A DNA stretch of 64,000 nucleotides from Rhodomicrobium sp. R_RK_3 (lineage in GTDB: Bacteria; Pseudomonadota; Alphaproteobacteria; Rhizobiales; Rhodomicrobiaceae), in NCBI RefSeq assembly GCF_002198715.1, contig NZ_MWLK01000033.1, positions 124,001 to 188,000 on the forward strand. Reading direction: 5' to 3'. The notes beneath the pieces were generated by a model, which made no database searches, was not told the DNA's origin, and saw nothing but the letters and a program-made list of their open reading frames with translations. The number at the start of each line of letters is the position of its first letter. The stretch's first letter is position 1. Of this stretch, positions 1 through 11,108 are shown in pieces. The translations under genes were made by a program, and so were the position numbers.

Positions 1-53
1 GCATGACCGGCAGGACTATGGAAAAACCGCCACAATTCATGGACATACTCAAA

Positions 54-71
54 AAACCGCCGTCGCGGTTT
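54..71 (-). terminator. Possible hairpin terminator at the left edge
   Basis: A perfect 7-base inverted repeat (AAACCGC, 4-base loop, GCGGTTT) lies before ruvA. Read on the minus strand the stem runs into a six-T tract, as in an intrinsic terminator. The adjacent ruvA reads on the plus strand, so the element would have to serve a gene beyond the left edge or act in both directions. Nothing else is recognisable in positions 1-148. Confidence 0.3.
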
Positions 72-148
72 CAGTTAATTCTTATACCCATGCGTAAAAT
101 ACAGCAGTTTCAATTCACCGAATATTGCCGCTGGACTGTGCAAGACCG

Positions 149-763
149 ATGATAGCGAAGCTCCGGGGACTTTTGGACAGCGTCGGGAAGGATTGGGTGA
201 TCGTGGATGTCGGCGGCGTCGGATATGAGGTGTCCTGCCCGGCGCGCGTCATGGCGCGGCTGCCCGCTATCGGCCAGCCGGTTACGCTGACCATCGAGAC
301 CTATGTGCGTGAGGACGCGATCAAGCTGTTCGGCTTCCTGAGCGACGCCGAGCGGAGCTGGTTCAGGCTGTTGCAAAACGTTCAGGGCGTTGGAACCAAG
401 GTCGCGCTGTCGGTTTTGGGGACTCTAGAACCGCAGGATTTGGCCAATGCGATCGCGTTGCAGGATAAGGCCCAAGTTGCCCGCGCGCCCGGCGTCGGCC
501 CCAAGGTCGCCCAGCGCATCGTCAGCGAATTGCGCGACAAGGCGCCCGCTCTGCTGGTCGCCGGTGACGTCGGCGTGCAGCTCAGCGGGCCGCGCGGCGC
601 GGGACCGGCCTCTCCCACGGCGGACGCGGTCTCGGCGCTCATCAATCTGGGATACAGCGCGGCCGAAGCGAACACCGCCGTCGCCTCCGTATCGGCCAAG
701 CTCGGCGAAAGCGTCAGGGCGGAAGAGTTGATCAGGCACGGCCTGAAAGAACTTGCAAAATAG
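149..763 (+). CDS. ruvA: Holliday junction DNA helicase subunit RuvA
   Basis: RuvA binds the four-way junction as a tetramer and recruits the RuvB motor for branch migration during recombination repair. The 204-residue product has the usual family length. It opens with an OB-fold domain (MIAKLRG, residues 1-65) and carries two helix-hairpin-helix motifs, around QGVGTK (about residue 80) and PGVGPK (about residue 113). A C-terminal three-helix domain (about 155-204) contacts RuvB. I chose the ATG at 149 because the family starts with MI(A/G)xLRG; an in-frame ATG at 125 adds eight unconserved residues. ruvB lies 360 bases downstream on the same strand. The ruvC that usually precedes ruvA is not in the window. 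Confidence 0.96.
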   Translation: MIAKLRGLLDSVGKDWVIVDVGGVGYEVSCPARVMARLPAIGQPVTLTIETYVREDAIKLFGFLSDAERSWFRLLQNVQGVGTKVALSVLGTLEPQDLANAIALQDKAQVARAPGVGPKVAQRIVSELRDKAPALLVAGDVGVQLSGPRGAGPASPTADAVSALINLGYSAAEANTAVASVSAKLGESVRAEELIRHGLKELAK

Positions 764-778
764 GAAGCTGGTGATCGA

Positions 779-1036
779 ATGTCGATTTACGACTGCGTTT
801 CGATGAAATCAAAGCCCGCTTGGTTCCCGGATCTGGCCGTGGAGCATAATCAGGTGATCGAGCGTCTGATGTCCGCTTGGATCAGCGCTATTGCGGCGCT
901 GACTTTCCTGACCGCGCTGGTTTTGGCCGCCGTCCAAATCATCGAATGGAGACATGTGGCTTATGTCTATGTCTCGATTAGCTTTGTCACTCTTGCCCTC
1001 GCCGTTCTTGTCTATGTCTCGCGTCGCGACGCCTAA
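779..1036 (+). CDS. Small two-helix membrane protein between ruvA and ruvB
   Basis: An 85-residue ORF sits between ruvA and ruvB on the same strand. Two hydrophobic stretches (about residues 33-53 and 60-80) are separated by a short IEWRH loop, suggesting a hairpin inner-membrane protein. The N-terminal 30 residues are polar and contain AVEHNQVIERLM. An AGGA lies about 12 bases before the ATG. The position suggests co-transcription with the ruv genes, but I recognise no family and assign no function. The opposite-strand ORF here lacks a comparable hydrophobic pattern. Confidence 0.65.
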   Translation: MSIYDCVSMKSKPAWFPDLAVEHNQVIERLMSAWISAIAALTFLTALVLAAVQIIEWRHVAYVYVSISFVTLALAVLVYVSRRDA

Positions 1037-1121
1037 GGCAGACAGTTCCGACGCCGCGACCCTTTCGGGCCTTTCGCAAACTCTCATTTCCGCGAGCCAG
1101 GGAATCCTCTAGATTCGCGCC

Positions 1122-2180
1122 ATGGATGGAAGACTCATCGAGCGCGAAAAGCGGGACGAGGACGACGGCGAGCTCAGCCTTCGGCCGCAGCGGCTGACCG
1201 AATTCATCGGCCAGGAACGCGCCCGCGCCAATCTGAAAGTCTTCATCGACGCCGCCCGCGCCCGTGGCGATGCCCTCGATCACGTGCTGTTCGCCGGACC
1301 GCCCGGGCTCGGCAAGACGACGCTCGCCCAGATCGTCTCGCGCGAATTGGGCGTCGGCTTCCGCATGACCTCCGGTCCGGTGATTGCCAAGGCGGGCGAT
1401 CTGGCGGCGCTGCTCACCAATCTGGAAGAGCGCGACGTGCTGTTCATCGACGAAATCCACCGGCTCAATCCGGCGGTCGAGGAAATCCTCTACCCGGCCA
1501 TGGAGGATTTCCAGCTCGACCTCATCATCGGCGAAGGCCCGGCCGCGCGCTCCGTCCGCATCGACCTCGCCAAATTCACCCTGGTCGGCGCCACCACCCG
1601 CACCGGCCTGCTGACCACGCCGCTCCGCGACCGCTTCGGCATTCCGATCCGGCTGAATTTCTACACCGAGGACGAACTGATCGAGATCGTGACGCGCGGC
1701 GGCCGGGTGCTCGGCGTCAAGATGACGCCGGACGGCTCGCGCGAAGTGGCGCGCCGCTCGCGCGGCACGCCCCGCGTCGCCGGCCGCCTGCTGCGGCGCG
1801 TGCGCGATTTCGCCACCGCCTATGGCGCCCCGGAGATCGACGCCAAGATCGCCGACCGCGCGCTCAGCCAGCTCGAAGTCGACCCGCACGGTCTCGACGG
1901 TATGGACCACCGCTATCTCCGCTGCATCGGCGAGAACTATAATGGCGGCCCGGTCGGCATCGAGACCATCGCGGCGGCGCTCAGCGAAAGCAAAGACGCC
2001 ATTGAGGAAACCGTCGAGCCCTATTTGCTGCAGCAGGGTTTCATCGGCCGCACCCCGCGCGGGCGCGTGCTGACGCTGAAGGCGTTCCGCCATATCGGCC
2101 TCGCCGCCCCGTCCGCCCCGAGCGGCAACCAGCTTTTCATGTTCGACCCGCCCCCGAATGCCGATGACGCCGCCATCTGA
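1122..2180 (+). CDS. ruvB: Holliday junction branch migration ATPase RuvB
   Basis: RuvB is the hexameric AAA+ motor that drives branch migration with RuvA. The 352-residue product matches family length. Walker A is GPPGLGKTT at residues 59-67, Walker B is FIDEIH at about 108-113, and sensor 1 with the arginine-finger region is near TTRTGLL. The C-terminal winged helix includes [15 protein letters not shown]. The gene ends inside the start of ybgC (23-base overlap), so translational coupling is likely. A 412-codon antisense ORF over this gene is a GC-rich shadow. Confidence 0.98.
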   Translation: MDGRLIEREKRDEDDGELSLRPQRLTEFIGQERARANLKVFIDAARARGDALDHVLFAGPPGLGKTTLAQIVSRELGVGFRMTSGPVIAKAGDLAALLTNLEERDVLFIDEIHRLNPAVEEILYPAMEDFQLDLIIGEGPAARSVRIDLAKFTLVGATTRTGLLTTPLRDRFGIPIRLNFYTEDELIEIVTRGGRVLGVKMTPDGSREVARRSRGTPRVAGRLLRRVRDFATAYGAPEIDAKIADRALSQLEVDPHGLDGMDHRYLRCIGENYNGGPVGIETIAAALSESKDAIEETVEPYLLQQGFIGRTPRGRVLTLKAFRHIGLAAPSAPSGNQLFMFDPPPNADDAAI

Positions 2181-2619
2181 GCGCTGGCCGGATCTGGCCG
2201 GGCGGATCGTGGGCAGGCGCCACATCCTGCCAGTCCGCGTCTATTTCGAGGACACCGATTTCTCCGGCCTCGTCTACCACGCCAATTATCTGCGCTGGTG
2301 CGAAAGGGGCCGCTCCGACATGCTGCGCCTGCTCGGCGTCCACCATTTCGAGCTGCACGCGCCGGGCGATGGCGGGGCTCCCGCGGCCTTCGTCGTCCGC
2401 CGGCTGGAGGTCGACTATCTCCGCCCCGCCCGCATCGACGAACTGCTCGAAATCGTCACCGAATGCGCCGAACTGGGCGGCGCGCATCTGACCATGGCGC
2501 AGGAGGTCCGGCGCGGCGAACGGACGCTCTGCCGGCTCAGCGCCAAAATCGTGCTGATCAGCCAGACGGGCAAACCCCTGCGCCTGCCCCCGGCGATCGT
2601 TGCGCGTTTCAAGGAATAG
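2158..2619 (+). CDS. ybgC: Tol-Pal associated acyl-CoA thioesterase YbgC
   Basis: This is a hotdog-fold thioesterase of the YbgC/4-hydroxybenzoyl-CoA thioesterase family, which hydrolyses acyl-CoA or acyl-ACP thioesters and is normally encoded at the head of the tol-pal operon. The signature [16 protein letters not shown] (about residues 25-40) contains the catalytic aspartate. A second ATG six bases downstream (2164) is an alternative start. The gene overlaps ruvB. Unlike the usual order, tolQ does not follow; it lies about 36 kb away, and a 106-bp palindromic repeat begins 48 bases after the stop. Confidence 0.93.
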   Translation: MPMTPPSERWPDLAGRIVGRRHILPVRVYFEDTDFSGLVYHANYLRWCERGRSDMLRLLGVHHFELHAPGDGGAPAAFVVRRLEVDYLRPARIDELLEIVTECAELGGAHLTMAQEVRRGERTLCRLSAKIVLISQTGKPLRLPPAIVARFKE

Positions 2620-2667
2620 ACGGTTCCCGCCAAACCCGTCGCCCAGGGCGTCAGCCAACTGCTAAAA

Positions 2668-2773
2668 CGAAATCCCCGCGAAGGCGGGGATCCAGTAATC
2701 ACGGTGCTGGCGGTCACGCTCTGCCTACCACGAATCCTGCGGCGTGCTGGATCCCCGCCTCGCGGGGATTTCG
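2668..2773. repeat. R1 palindromic repeat, copy 1
   Basis: About 28-base arms (CGAAATCCCCGCGAAGG... and its complement) flank a roughly 50-base centre. The right arm is preceded by the tag CTGCGGCGTG, shared in variant form with the other copies. It lies between the convergent ybgC and mutT genes. Five copies of this family occur in the window (2668, 8921, 9371, 34681, 37126). Confidence 0.9.
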
Positions 2774-2798
2774 AGAAACGGGATCGGCGTATCATCCG

Positions 2799-3188
2799 CT
2801 AAAGCCAGTCCTGCAGGATCGGGATCAGGGGGAGATCGGCGGGGGGCATGGGGTAGTCGCGCAGCTTTGCCGCGCGGACCCAGGCGATGGCCTGGCCCTC
2901 CTGTGGCGCGACCTCGCCCTCCCAGCGGCGGCAGACGAAAAGCGGCATCAGCAGATGGAAATTCTCATAGCCATGGCTGGCGAAAGTGAGCGGCGCGATG
3001 CAGGGCGTGCGCAGGGTGATCCCGAGCTCTTCGCGGATCTCGCGGATGAGCGCGGCTTCCGGCGTCTCGCCGGGCTCGACCTTGCCGCCGGGGAATTCCC
3101 ACAAGCCGGCCATGGACTTGCCCTCCGGCCGCTGGGTCAGCAGCACGCGCCCATCCTCATCGATCAGCGCGACGGCGGCGACGAGCAC
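2799..3188 (-). CDS. mutT: 8-oxo-dGTP diphosphatase (MutT-type Nudix hydrolase)
   Basis: This hydrolase removes oxidised dGTP from the nucleotide pool and so limits A:T to C:G transversions. The 129-residue product has a perfect Nudix box (G-x5-E-x7-REUxEExGU) at residues 35-57, and the preceding GLWEFPGGK is typical of MutT. It reads with argJ on the minus strand, 66 bases after the argJ stop. The mutT-argJ-parvulin-secA neighbourhood is, from my knowledge of the group, common in alphaproteobacteria. Confidence 0.93.
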   Translation of the reverse strand: MLVAAVALIDEDGRVLLTQRPEGKSMAGLWEFPGGKVEPGETPEAALIREIREELGITLRTPCIAPLTFASHGYENFHLLMPLFVCRRWEGEVAPQEGQAIAWVRAAKLRDYPMPPADLPLIPILQDWL

Positions 3189-3254
3189 GACTTTAACCGG
3201 GGCGGAAATGGGCGAACTCCTGTCAATGCTTTGCTAGTGGGGCGGATACGGGCG

Positions 3255-4478
3255 TCAGCTCCGGTAGCTGCCATTGATCCTGAGATAGCCCTCCGTCAGA
3301 TCGCAGCCCCAGACCGTGGCGCGGCCGCTCCCGCCGGTGCCGACAGCGGCGCGGATGGCGATCTCGCTGCCCTTCATATACGCGCTTGCCGCCGCCTCGC
3401 TGTAATCCGGGCTGCGGTGTCCCTCTTCAGCCACCAGGATATCGCCGAACCAGATCGACAGCTTATCGCGGTTCGCCGCCTCGCCCGCCTTGCCGACGGC
3501 CATCACCACGCGGCCCCAATTGGCATCCTCGCCCGCGACCGCCGTCTTCACCAGCGGCGAATTGGCGATCGACAGCGCGATGCGCTTGGCCGCCGCATCG
3601 CTCTCGGCGCCTTCGACGGTCACGGTAATCAGCTTGGAGATGCCCTCGCCGTCCTTGATGATGAGCACCGCCAATTCCTGCATCAGGTCGCGCAGCGCTT
3701 CTGAGAACCCGGCCAGCGCCGGATCGTCGGCGCTCTCAATACGCGGCCCATTGCCGGTCGCGAAGACCAGCAGCGTGTCGCTGGTCGAGGTGTCGCTGTC
3801 GACCGTGATCGAATTGAACGTCGTCTCGACATGGCGGCTGACGAGGGCCTGCAACGCTGGCGCGACGATAGCGGCGTCGGTGAAGATGAAGCCGAGCATG
3901 GTCGCCATGTCGGGCGCGATCATGCCGGAGCCTTTGGCGATGCCGTTCAGCGTCACCGTGACACCGCCGATCTCGGCTGTGCGCGAGGCGAATTTGGGAA
4001 AGGTGTCCGTCGTCATGATGGCGCTCGCCGCTTCAGCGAACCCGTCCTCGACGGCTTCGCCCGCCAGCCGGTCCAGTACGCCCTCGAACTTCCCCGGCGG
4101 GATCGGCTCGCCGATCACCCCGGTCGAGGCGAGGAACACCTCGGACGCATCGCACCCCGCCGCCACGGCCGCAAGCGCGGCGGTCGTCTCGACGGTCTCC
4201 CAGCCGCGCAGGCCGGTGAAGGCGTTGGCATTGCCCGAATTGACCACCAGCGCCCGCGCCCGGCCATGCGCCAATTGCCGCCGGCACCAGTCGACCGGTG
4301 CCGACGAGGTTTTCGAGCGCGTCAGCACCCCCGCCGCCTGCGTGCCCTCGGGCAGCAGCACCAGCAGCACATCCTTGCGGTTCTTATAGCGGATGCCGGC
4401 TTCGGCGGCGGCCATGCGCACGCCCGTGATGGCGGGAAGCTTCGGGGTGTCTTTCGGCGCGAATGGCGATGGCGTCAC
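3255..4478 (-). CDS. argJ: Bifunctional glutamate N-acetyltransferase / ornithine acetyltransferase
   Basis: ArgJ moves the acetyl group from N-acetylornithine to glutamate in the cyclic arginine pathway and may also make N-acetylglutamate from acetyl-CoA. The self-cleavage site lies in ASTGVIG, whose threonine becomes the N-terminal nucleophile of the beta chain. NSGNANAF and TTDTFPK are further ArgJ signatures. I start at GTG 4478 because GAGGGGAAG sits a few bases upstream and the resulting 407 residues match the family; the open frame continues to 4586 but that extension is unlike ArgJ. Confidence 0.94.
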   Translation of the reverse strand: MTPSPFAPKDTPKLPAITGVRMAAAEAGIRYKNRKDVLLVLLPEGTQAAGVLTRSKTSSAPVDWCRRQLAHGRARALVVNSGNANAFTGLRGWETVETTAALAAVAAGCDASEVFLASTGVIGEPIPPGKFEGVLDRLAGEAVEDGFAEAASAIMTTDTFPKFASRTAEIGGVTVTLNGIAKGSGMIAPDMATMLGFIFTDAAIVAPALQALVSRHVETTFNSITVDSDTSTSDTLLVFATGNGPRIESADDPALAGFSEALRDLMQELAVLIIKDGEGISKLITVTVEGAESDAAAKRIALSIANSPLVKTAVAGEDANWGRVVMAVGKAGEAANRDKLSIWFGDILVAEEGHRSPDYSEAAASAYMKGSEIAIRAAVGTGGSGRATVWGCDLTEGYLRINGSYRS

Positions 4479-4635
4479 GGGGCTTCCCCTCACATGCAAC
4501 CGGGAGGAAGCCAGTCCCCGCGAGGGCAAGGAGCGCGCCCGTCCCGAAAATTCCGGCAGATATCTGAGATATAGAGAGTGTCGCACGGGCCGCTGCCGGG
4601 TCCGAAGATCCGGCGGCGGCGCCGCAAATCCGTAA

Positions 4636-5523
4636 TTACTGCTTCTTTGCCGCGTCGGCGGGCTGCGGCGACTGCGGCTGCGCTTCGGTCGCGGCCTTCT
4701 CGTCGGCTTCGACGGCTTTCTTCAGGTCGGCGTCGAGGATTTCGATCTTGCCGTTCTTGCGCAGGTCGAGAACCGTCGATTGCAGCTTGGACTGGATCAG
4801 CGAAGCCGAAATCTGCTCCTTCACCTCGTCGAAGCTCGGCGGCTGACGGTCGCGCTTGTCCTCGACCTTCAGGATGTGCCAGCCGAATTCGGTCTGGATC
4901 GGCGCGGACAGCTTGCCCTTCTCCAGCGAGAAAGCGGCGTCCTCGAAGGACTTCACCATTTGGCCGCGCGCGAAATAGCCCAGATCGCCGCCGCCCTGGC
5001 CGCCGCGATCCTGCGAATATTTCGTCGCCGTCTCGGCGAAATCGGCGCCAGCGGCGAGTTCGGCGGCGACCTTCTTGGCCTCGTCCTCGGTCTTCACCAG
5101 GATGTGACGGGCTCGAATTTCTTCTTGCGCCGGCAGGCTCTTGACGCGCTCGTCATAGAGCGCCTTGGCCTCGGTGTCGGGCACGCTGTCGCGGATCTGC
5201 TTCTCGAAGAAGGCGTCGCGCAGCGCGCGCATCCGGTAGTAGTTCATGCGGCCGGCAAAATCCTTGCCGTCGGCGAGCTTGGCCTTCTCGGCGGCGTCCG
5301 CCATCAGATGCGCTTCGATGAGATATTCGACCAGGACGCGGCGGCGGCTTTCGGCGGGAACGCCGGCCAGCTCGGAGCCGATCTCGGCCTCGGCGAAGCC
5401 CAGCTCCGCCTCGGTGATGCCCTGTCCGTTGACATTGGCGACCACGGTTTCAGGCGCGGCGATGGCGGGGCTTGCGAAAATGGCCGCCGCAAAAAGCAAG
5501 GCGGCTGAAGCTATCGGTCTCAA
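4636..5523 (-). CDS. Periplasmic peptidylprolyl isomerase (PpiC/SurA type)
   Basis: This is a secreted parvulin-type foldase. From a TTG start at 5523 (preceded by AGAGGA eight bases upstream) the 295-residue protein has a signal peptide ending ASPAIA-A. A SurA-like N-terminal chaperone region follows (about 27-135), then one parvulin domain (about 145-240: [24 protein letters not shown]), and a charged Ala/Lys/Gln tail. An upstream ATG at 5712 would bury the signal peptide behind about 60 residues and is unlikely. It lies 157 bases upstream of argJ on the same strand and is divergent from secA. Confidence 0.9.
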   Translation of the reverse strand: MRPIASAALLFAAAIFASPAIAAPETVVANVNGQGITEAELGFAEAEIGSELAGVPAESRRRVLVEYLIEAHLMADAAEKAKLADGKDFAGRMNYYRMRALRDAFFEKQIRDSVPDTEAKALYDERVKSLPAQEEIRARHILVKTEDEAKKVAAELAAGADFAETATKYSQDRGGQGGGDLGYFARGQMVKSFEDAAFSLEKGKLSAPIQTEFGWHILKVEDKRDRQPPSFDEVKEQISASLIQSKLQSTVLDLRKNGKIEILDADLKKAVEADEKAATEAQPQSPQPADAAKKQ

Positions 5524-5921
5524 CGGTTCGTCCTCTTGATTTGGTTTCGCGGGGGCAGGTGGCCCATTGCTTGGCCACAGGAATGTGCTCTGGATGCGGC
5601 AGTCGTTACTCGCAGCCTCTTTACCGCTCCTTCCGGCCGCGCGCAAAGATTTCGTTGGCACGCCTGAAAATAGGCTTAAGAGCCTTTCCTGGCCCAAGCC
5701 GTGCGTTGACAAGGGTTGACGCCCAACTTATCTCTGCGGATGCGACATACCCGGCTGTCAGCGGACGCGTCGGCCATCGTGCATTGAATGACCTTCCAAG
5801 ATCATCGTTCCATGTTTTGTGAATGACGGTCGAACGAGCCCCGGTTGTTCAGGACGCCGGAGTTCGATTAATTTCCGTCAGCCCTGCCCGGACAAGGGCG
5901 AGACGATGTTGAGGCTTTGAA
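5524..5921. promoter_or_regulatory. Divergent intergenic region between the parvulin gene and secA
   Basis: This roughly 400-base stretch separates two divergently read genes and should hold both promoters. I see no convincing -35/-10 pair and no believable small gene; ORFs here overlap the parvulin signal region in another frame. A weak GCCCT/AGGGC stem lies about 30 bases before secA. Confidence 0.35.
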
Positions 5922-8744
<2,823 letters not shown>

Positions 8745-8794
8745 CACGGCGAGCGCCCCGCACGCCGTTATGGGGTTGTACCCGGCCTAAATTT

Positions 8795-8905
8795 CCGTCG
8801 CCCCGGCCGTCAGAGCCGGGGCCCACTCGCCTCTCCACTTGCCGCAGCATTCGCGGATCGATGATTGGGTCTCGGCTCACCGCTTCGCGGCGTCCGGGAC
8901 GACGA
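8795..8905. repeat. R2 palindromic repeat, copy 1
   Basis: About 111 bp beginning CCGTCGCCCCGGCCGTCAGA and ending GTCCGGGACGACG, with an inner CTCACCGCTTCGCGG motif. A second copy at 43949 has the same start, end and orientation. It begins 50 bases after the secA stop and is separated from R1 copy 2 by only 15 bases. Confidence 0.85.
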
Positions 8906-8920
8906 CTAAGATTTTTTTGC

Positions 8921-9019
8921 CATTCCCGCAGAGGCGGGGATCCAGTAAAGGGCAAAGGCCGCCATTGGGCACACCCCAAAAGCCGTCGCTGCGGCTGGAT
9001 TCCCGCCTTCGCGGGAATG
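8921..9019. repeat. R1 palindromic repeat, copy 2
   Basis: Arms CATTCCCGCAGAGGCGGGGA and the near complement TCCCGCCTTCGCGGGAATG flank a centre that carries the GCTGCGG tag before the right arm. It follows an R2 element after a seven-T run, so two unrelated repeat families sit side by side downstream of secA. Confidence 0.9.
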
Positions 9020-9131
9020 ACAAGTAGTCCGTCTCCGCGCCGCGTGTTTCCCGATGGAAACCCACAACTAAAGATTGTGCGCGCCGGCGAATTCGCCCAA
9101 AATGGGGCTCATCGAAAGATGGAGACCGCAG

Positions 9132-9335
9132 ATGGCGCGCAGTCACGAGGTCAGAATTATCGGTGGCACGGGCGAGCGCCGTGGCCGCATCCGAATCCGG
9201 CGGAACACGCTCGCCGTCTTCCTGCCCGCCGGCCCCTTCGGCATCAAACCGCCAAAAATCCCCGAGAACCCGCTGCTCGTCTTGCGCGACGCGCGCCTTC
9301 CGCGCCCGCCTATGATTGTCCGGGCTGAGGACTAG
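9132..9335 (+). CDS. Small basic hypothetical protein
   Basis: A 67-residue ORF begins MARSHEVRIIGGTGERRGR and is rich in Arg, Pro and Ile. GGAG sits seven bases before the ATG, which supports this start over an ATG at 9075. It lies between two R1 repeats. I recognise no family. Similar length on the other strand means it could be a shadow, but the ribosome site favours this frame. Confidence 0.4.
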   Translation: MARSHEVRIIGGTGERRGRIRIRRNTLAVFLPAGPFGIKPPKIPENPLLVLRDARLPRPPMIVRAED

Positions 9336-9370
9336 GACAGGCTGGATTGACCCCGCTTCCGCCTCTCAGA

Positions 9371-9477
9371 CGAAATCCCGCGAAGGCGGGGATCCAGTAC
9401 GCCGCAACGTAAGTGGTTGGACCGAAAGCCCATTTTAGGTTTGTGGATACTCGATCCCCGCCTTCGCGGGGATTTCG
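9371..9477. repeat. R1 palindromic repeat, copy 3 (inverted)
   Basis: Arms CGAAATCCCGCGAAGGCGGG and GATCCCCGCCTTCGCGGGGA flank a 50-base centre. The tag appears as TACGCCGCAACG after the left arm, the reverse complement of the tag in copies 4 and 5, so this copy is inserted in the opposite orientation. Confidence 0.9.
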
Positions 9478-9563
9478 TAGAAAATTCTTTGAGCCAAATA
9501 CAGAAAACGCGGCGCCCATTTCGGGGCACCGCGCGAACCAATGCATCTTACGCGCCGTCTCGC

Positions 9564-9989
9564 CTACTGCCCCTCGCCATCCGGCGACGGCGTTGCGGGC
9601 GGGGTCTGCGGGCGGTTGCGGCGCTCGGCCATGAACTGGTCGAACTCGACCTTGTCCTTGGCATGACGCAGGCGCTGCAGGAAGTCCAGAAATTCGGTCT
9701 GCTCCTCCTCGAGCCGGCGCAGCGTGTCGGCCTTGTACTCGTCGAAGGCGGAATTGCCGCTGTCATAGCGGCCGAACGGGCGGCGGCCCTCATGGCCGAA
9801 ACGTGCCCAGCGATCGTGCTTCCAACGGCCCCAGCGGCCACCATGCGCACATCCCATTCCCATGCGTCCACTCCATAAAAGAAAGCCCAGGACGGCAAGT
9901 CCGACGGGCCAGAAAACCACGAAGCCCAGGACCATCACGGCGATCCAGGCCGGTCTGCCGATCTCATCAAGTCTCGCGGCGATAGCCAT
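9564..9989 (-). CDS. DUF2852 membrane-anchored protein
   Basis: The 141-residue product has one N-terminal transmembrane region (about residues 14-40), a basic Gly/His/Trp/Arg linker, and a charged C-terminal helix (FDEYKADTLRRLEEEQTEFLDFLQRLR) followed by a Pro/Thr tail. This arrangement matches the alphaproteobacterial DUF2852 family, of unknown function. A TetR-family gene lies upstream on the same strand, and a palindrome 10 to 28 bases before this start resembles the one before the TetR gene, suggesting control by that regulator. Confidence 0.8.
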   Translation of the reverse strand: MAIAARLDEIGRPAWIAVMVLGFVVFWPVGLAVLGFLLWSGRMGMGCAHGGRWGRWKHDRWARFGHEGRRPFGRYDSGNSAFDEYKADTLRRLEEEQTEFLDFLQRLRHAKDKVEFDQFMAERRNRPQTPPATPSPDGEGQ

Positions 9990-9998
9990 GCAATCCTC

Positions 9999-10017
9999 AT
10001 GTAAATGTTAGTTACAT
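9999..10017. promoter_or_regulatory. Operator-like palindrome upstream of the DUF2852 gene
   Basis: ATGTAA and TTACAT form a perfect 6-base inverted repeat with a 7-base spacer, ten bases upstream of the DUF2852 start codon. A related ATGT-TT-ACAT palindrome precedes the TetR gene. Shared sites in a TetR/target arrangement suggest repressor binding; this is inference. Confidence 0.5.
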
Positions 10018-10170
10018 TCACATAAATGGACCGGCCGATTTCGCTTGTCAAGGGGAGATGGGAAAGCCGGGGCTGGCTGCGTGGGCGTGCGCGCGGCGCG
10101 CGCCGTCTCCTTCTCCGAGCCGCGAGACGGGCTCCCGCGATATGGCGGCGGCGTTCCGGCCCCTCCGCTC

Positions 10171-10821
10171 CTACGCGCCCGCCGACTTCGCCGACAATCC
10201 AAGTCCTTGAAAATAAACCAGCATCGCCGCCTCGAGCAGTTCCTCCGGCGCCATCGGCGTCTTGCGGCTGCCGGCCCGCACGAAGAGCGACGCGATGCCG
10301 TGCGAGATCGCCCAGATATGCAGCGCCATCATCATCGAAGGCGGCCGGCGCTCCTTCGGCAGGCTGGCGACCAGCGCTTCCGAGGCGTGGCGCAAAATCT
10401 CGAAGGCGCTGTCTCCGGCCTGGCGCAGCTCCGGATTGGGCGCGGCCGGCACGCCCGCCTCGAACATGGCGGCGTAAAAAGCCGGCTCGTCGCGCGCAAA
10501 GGCCAGATAGGCGCGGCCGACATTCTCGAAGGCGGACATCGCGTCGGGCTTGCCGTCGTTCCAGGCTTTGGCGAGCCGGGCGGTGAATTCCTGAAAGCCG
10601 AGCCGGGCGACATCGGCCATCAGGTCGTCGCGGTCACGGAAATGCCGGTAGGGCGCGGCCGGGCTGACGCCTGCCGAGCGCGCCGCATCGGCGATGGTGA
10701 AGCCGGCCGGCCCCTTTTCCGCGATCAAGGCAAGCGCGCCCCGGATCAGCGCCTCGCGCAGATTGCCGTGGTGATAGCCCCGCCGACCGGGCGGGCCTTC
10801 AGGAGGTTTGGACCATTTCAT
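10171..10821 (-). CDS. TetR/AcrR family transcriptional regulator
   Basis: The 216-residue protein has a TetR-type helix-turn-helix near the N-terminus (FTIADAARSAGVSPAAPYRHFRDRDDLM, roughly residues 41-68) and an all-helical ligand-binding C-terminal half. The N-terminal PGRRGYHHGNLREALI is typical of a TetR subgroup. It probably represses itself and the downstream DUF2852 gene through palindromes seen before both starts. The ligand cannot be predicted. Confidence 0.92.
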   Translation of the reverse strand: MKWSKPPEGPPGRRGYHHGNLREALIRGALALIAEKGPAGFTIADAARSAGVSPAAPYRHFRDRDDLMADVARLGFQEFTARLAKAWNDGKPDAMSAFENVGRAYLAFARDEPAFYAAMFEAGVPAAPNPELRQAGDSAFEILRHASEALVASLPKERRPPSMMMALHIWAISHGIASLFVRAGSRKTPMAPEELLEAAMLVYFQGLGLSAKSAGA

Positions 10822-10828
10822 GTGAGAG

Positions 10829-10838
10829 ATGTTTACAT
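10829..10838. promoter_or_regulatory. Operator-like palindrome upstream of the TetR gene
   Basis: ATGTTTACAT lies seven bases upstream of the TetR start codon, close enough to block ribosome binding or transcription. The half-site ATGTRA/TTACAT is also found before the downstream DUF2852 gene. Autoregulation is inferred. Confidence 0.45.
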
Positions 10839-11108
10839 GACTACGGCGCGGACCGCATCAGCCATCGCTCGGCAGACCGGGACTCCAAGCTGCGTAAAAC
10901 GTCCGAATAGGTGATTTTTCCCATGGTTTTGCCAAGATTAGGCCCGATTCATGCCTAACTGATACATCGGCATTCGAAAAATGCAGGACGGTGCCCCGGC
11001 CGGTTTCGCTGGGCGGCATTTGCTGTACTATGGCCCCGCCGGATGGTGTGGGCCGCGTTCATAAATCCGGCCTATCATAGAGTCGACGAAAAAGCTGGTT
11101 TGCTGCAA

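Noticed and set aside
987-2225. 412-codon antisense ORF opposite ruvB
   Set aside because: Composition shadow rich in Arg, Ala and Gly with no ribosome site or domain.
9371-9477. R1 repeat considered as an intrinsic terminator or CRISPR unit
   Set aside because: Copies are single and dispersed, not in arrays with spacers, and the stems are not followed by U-tracts.
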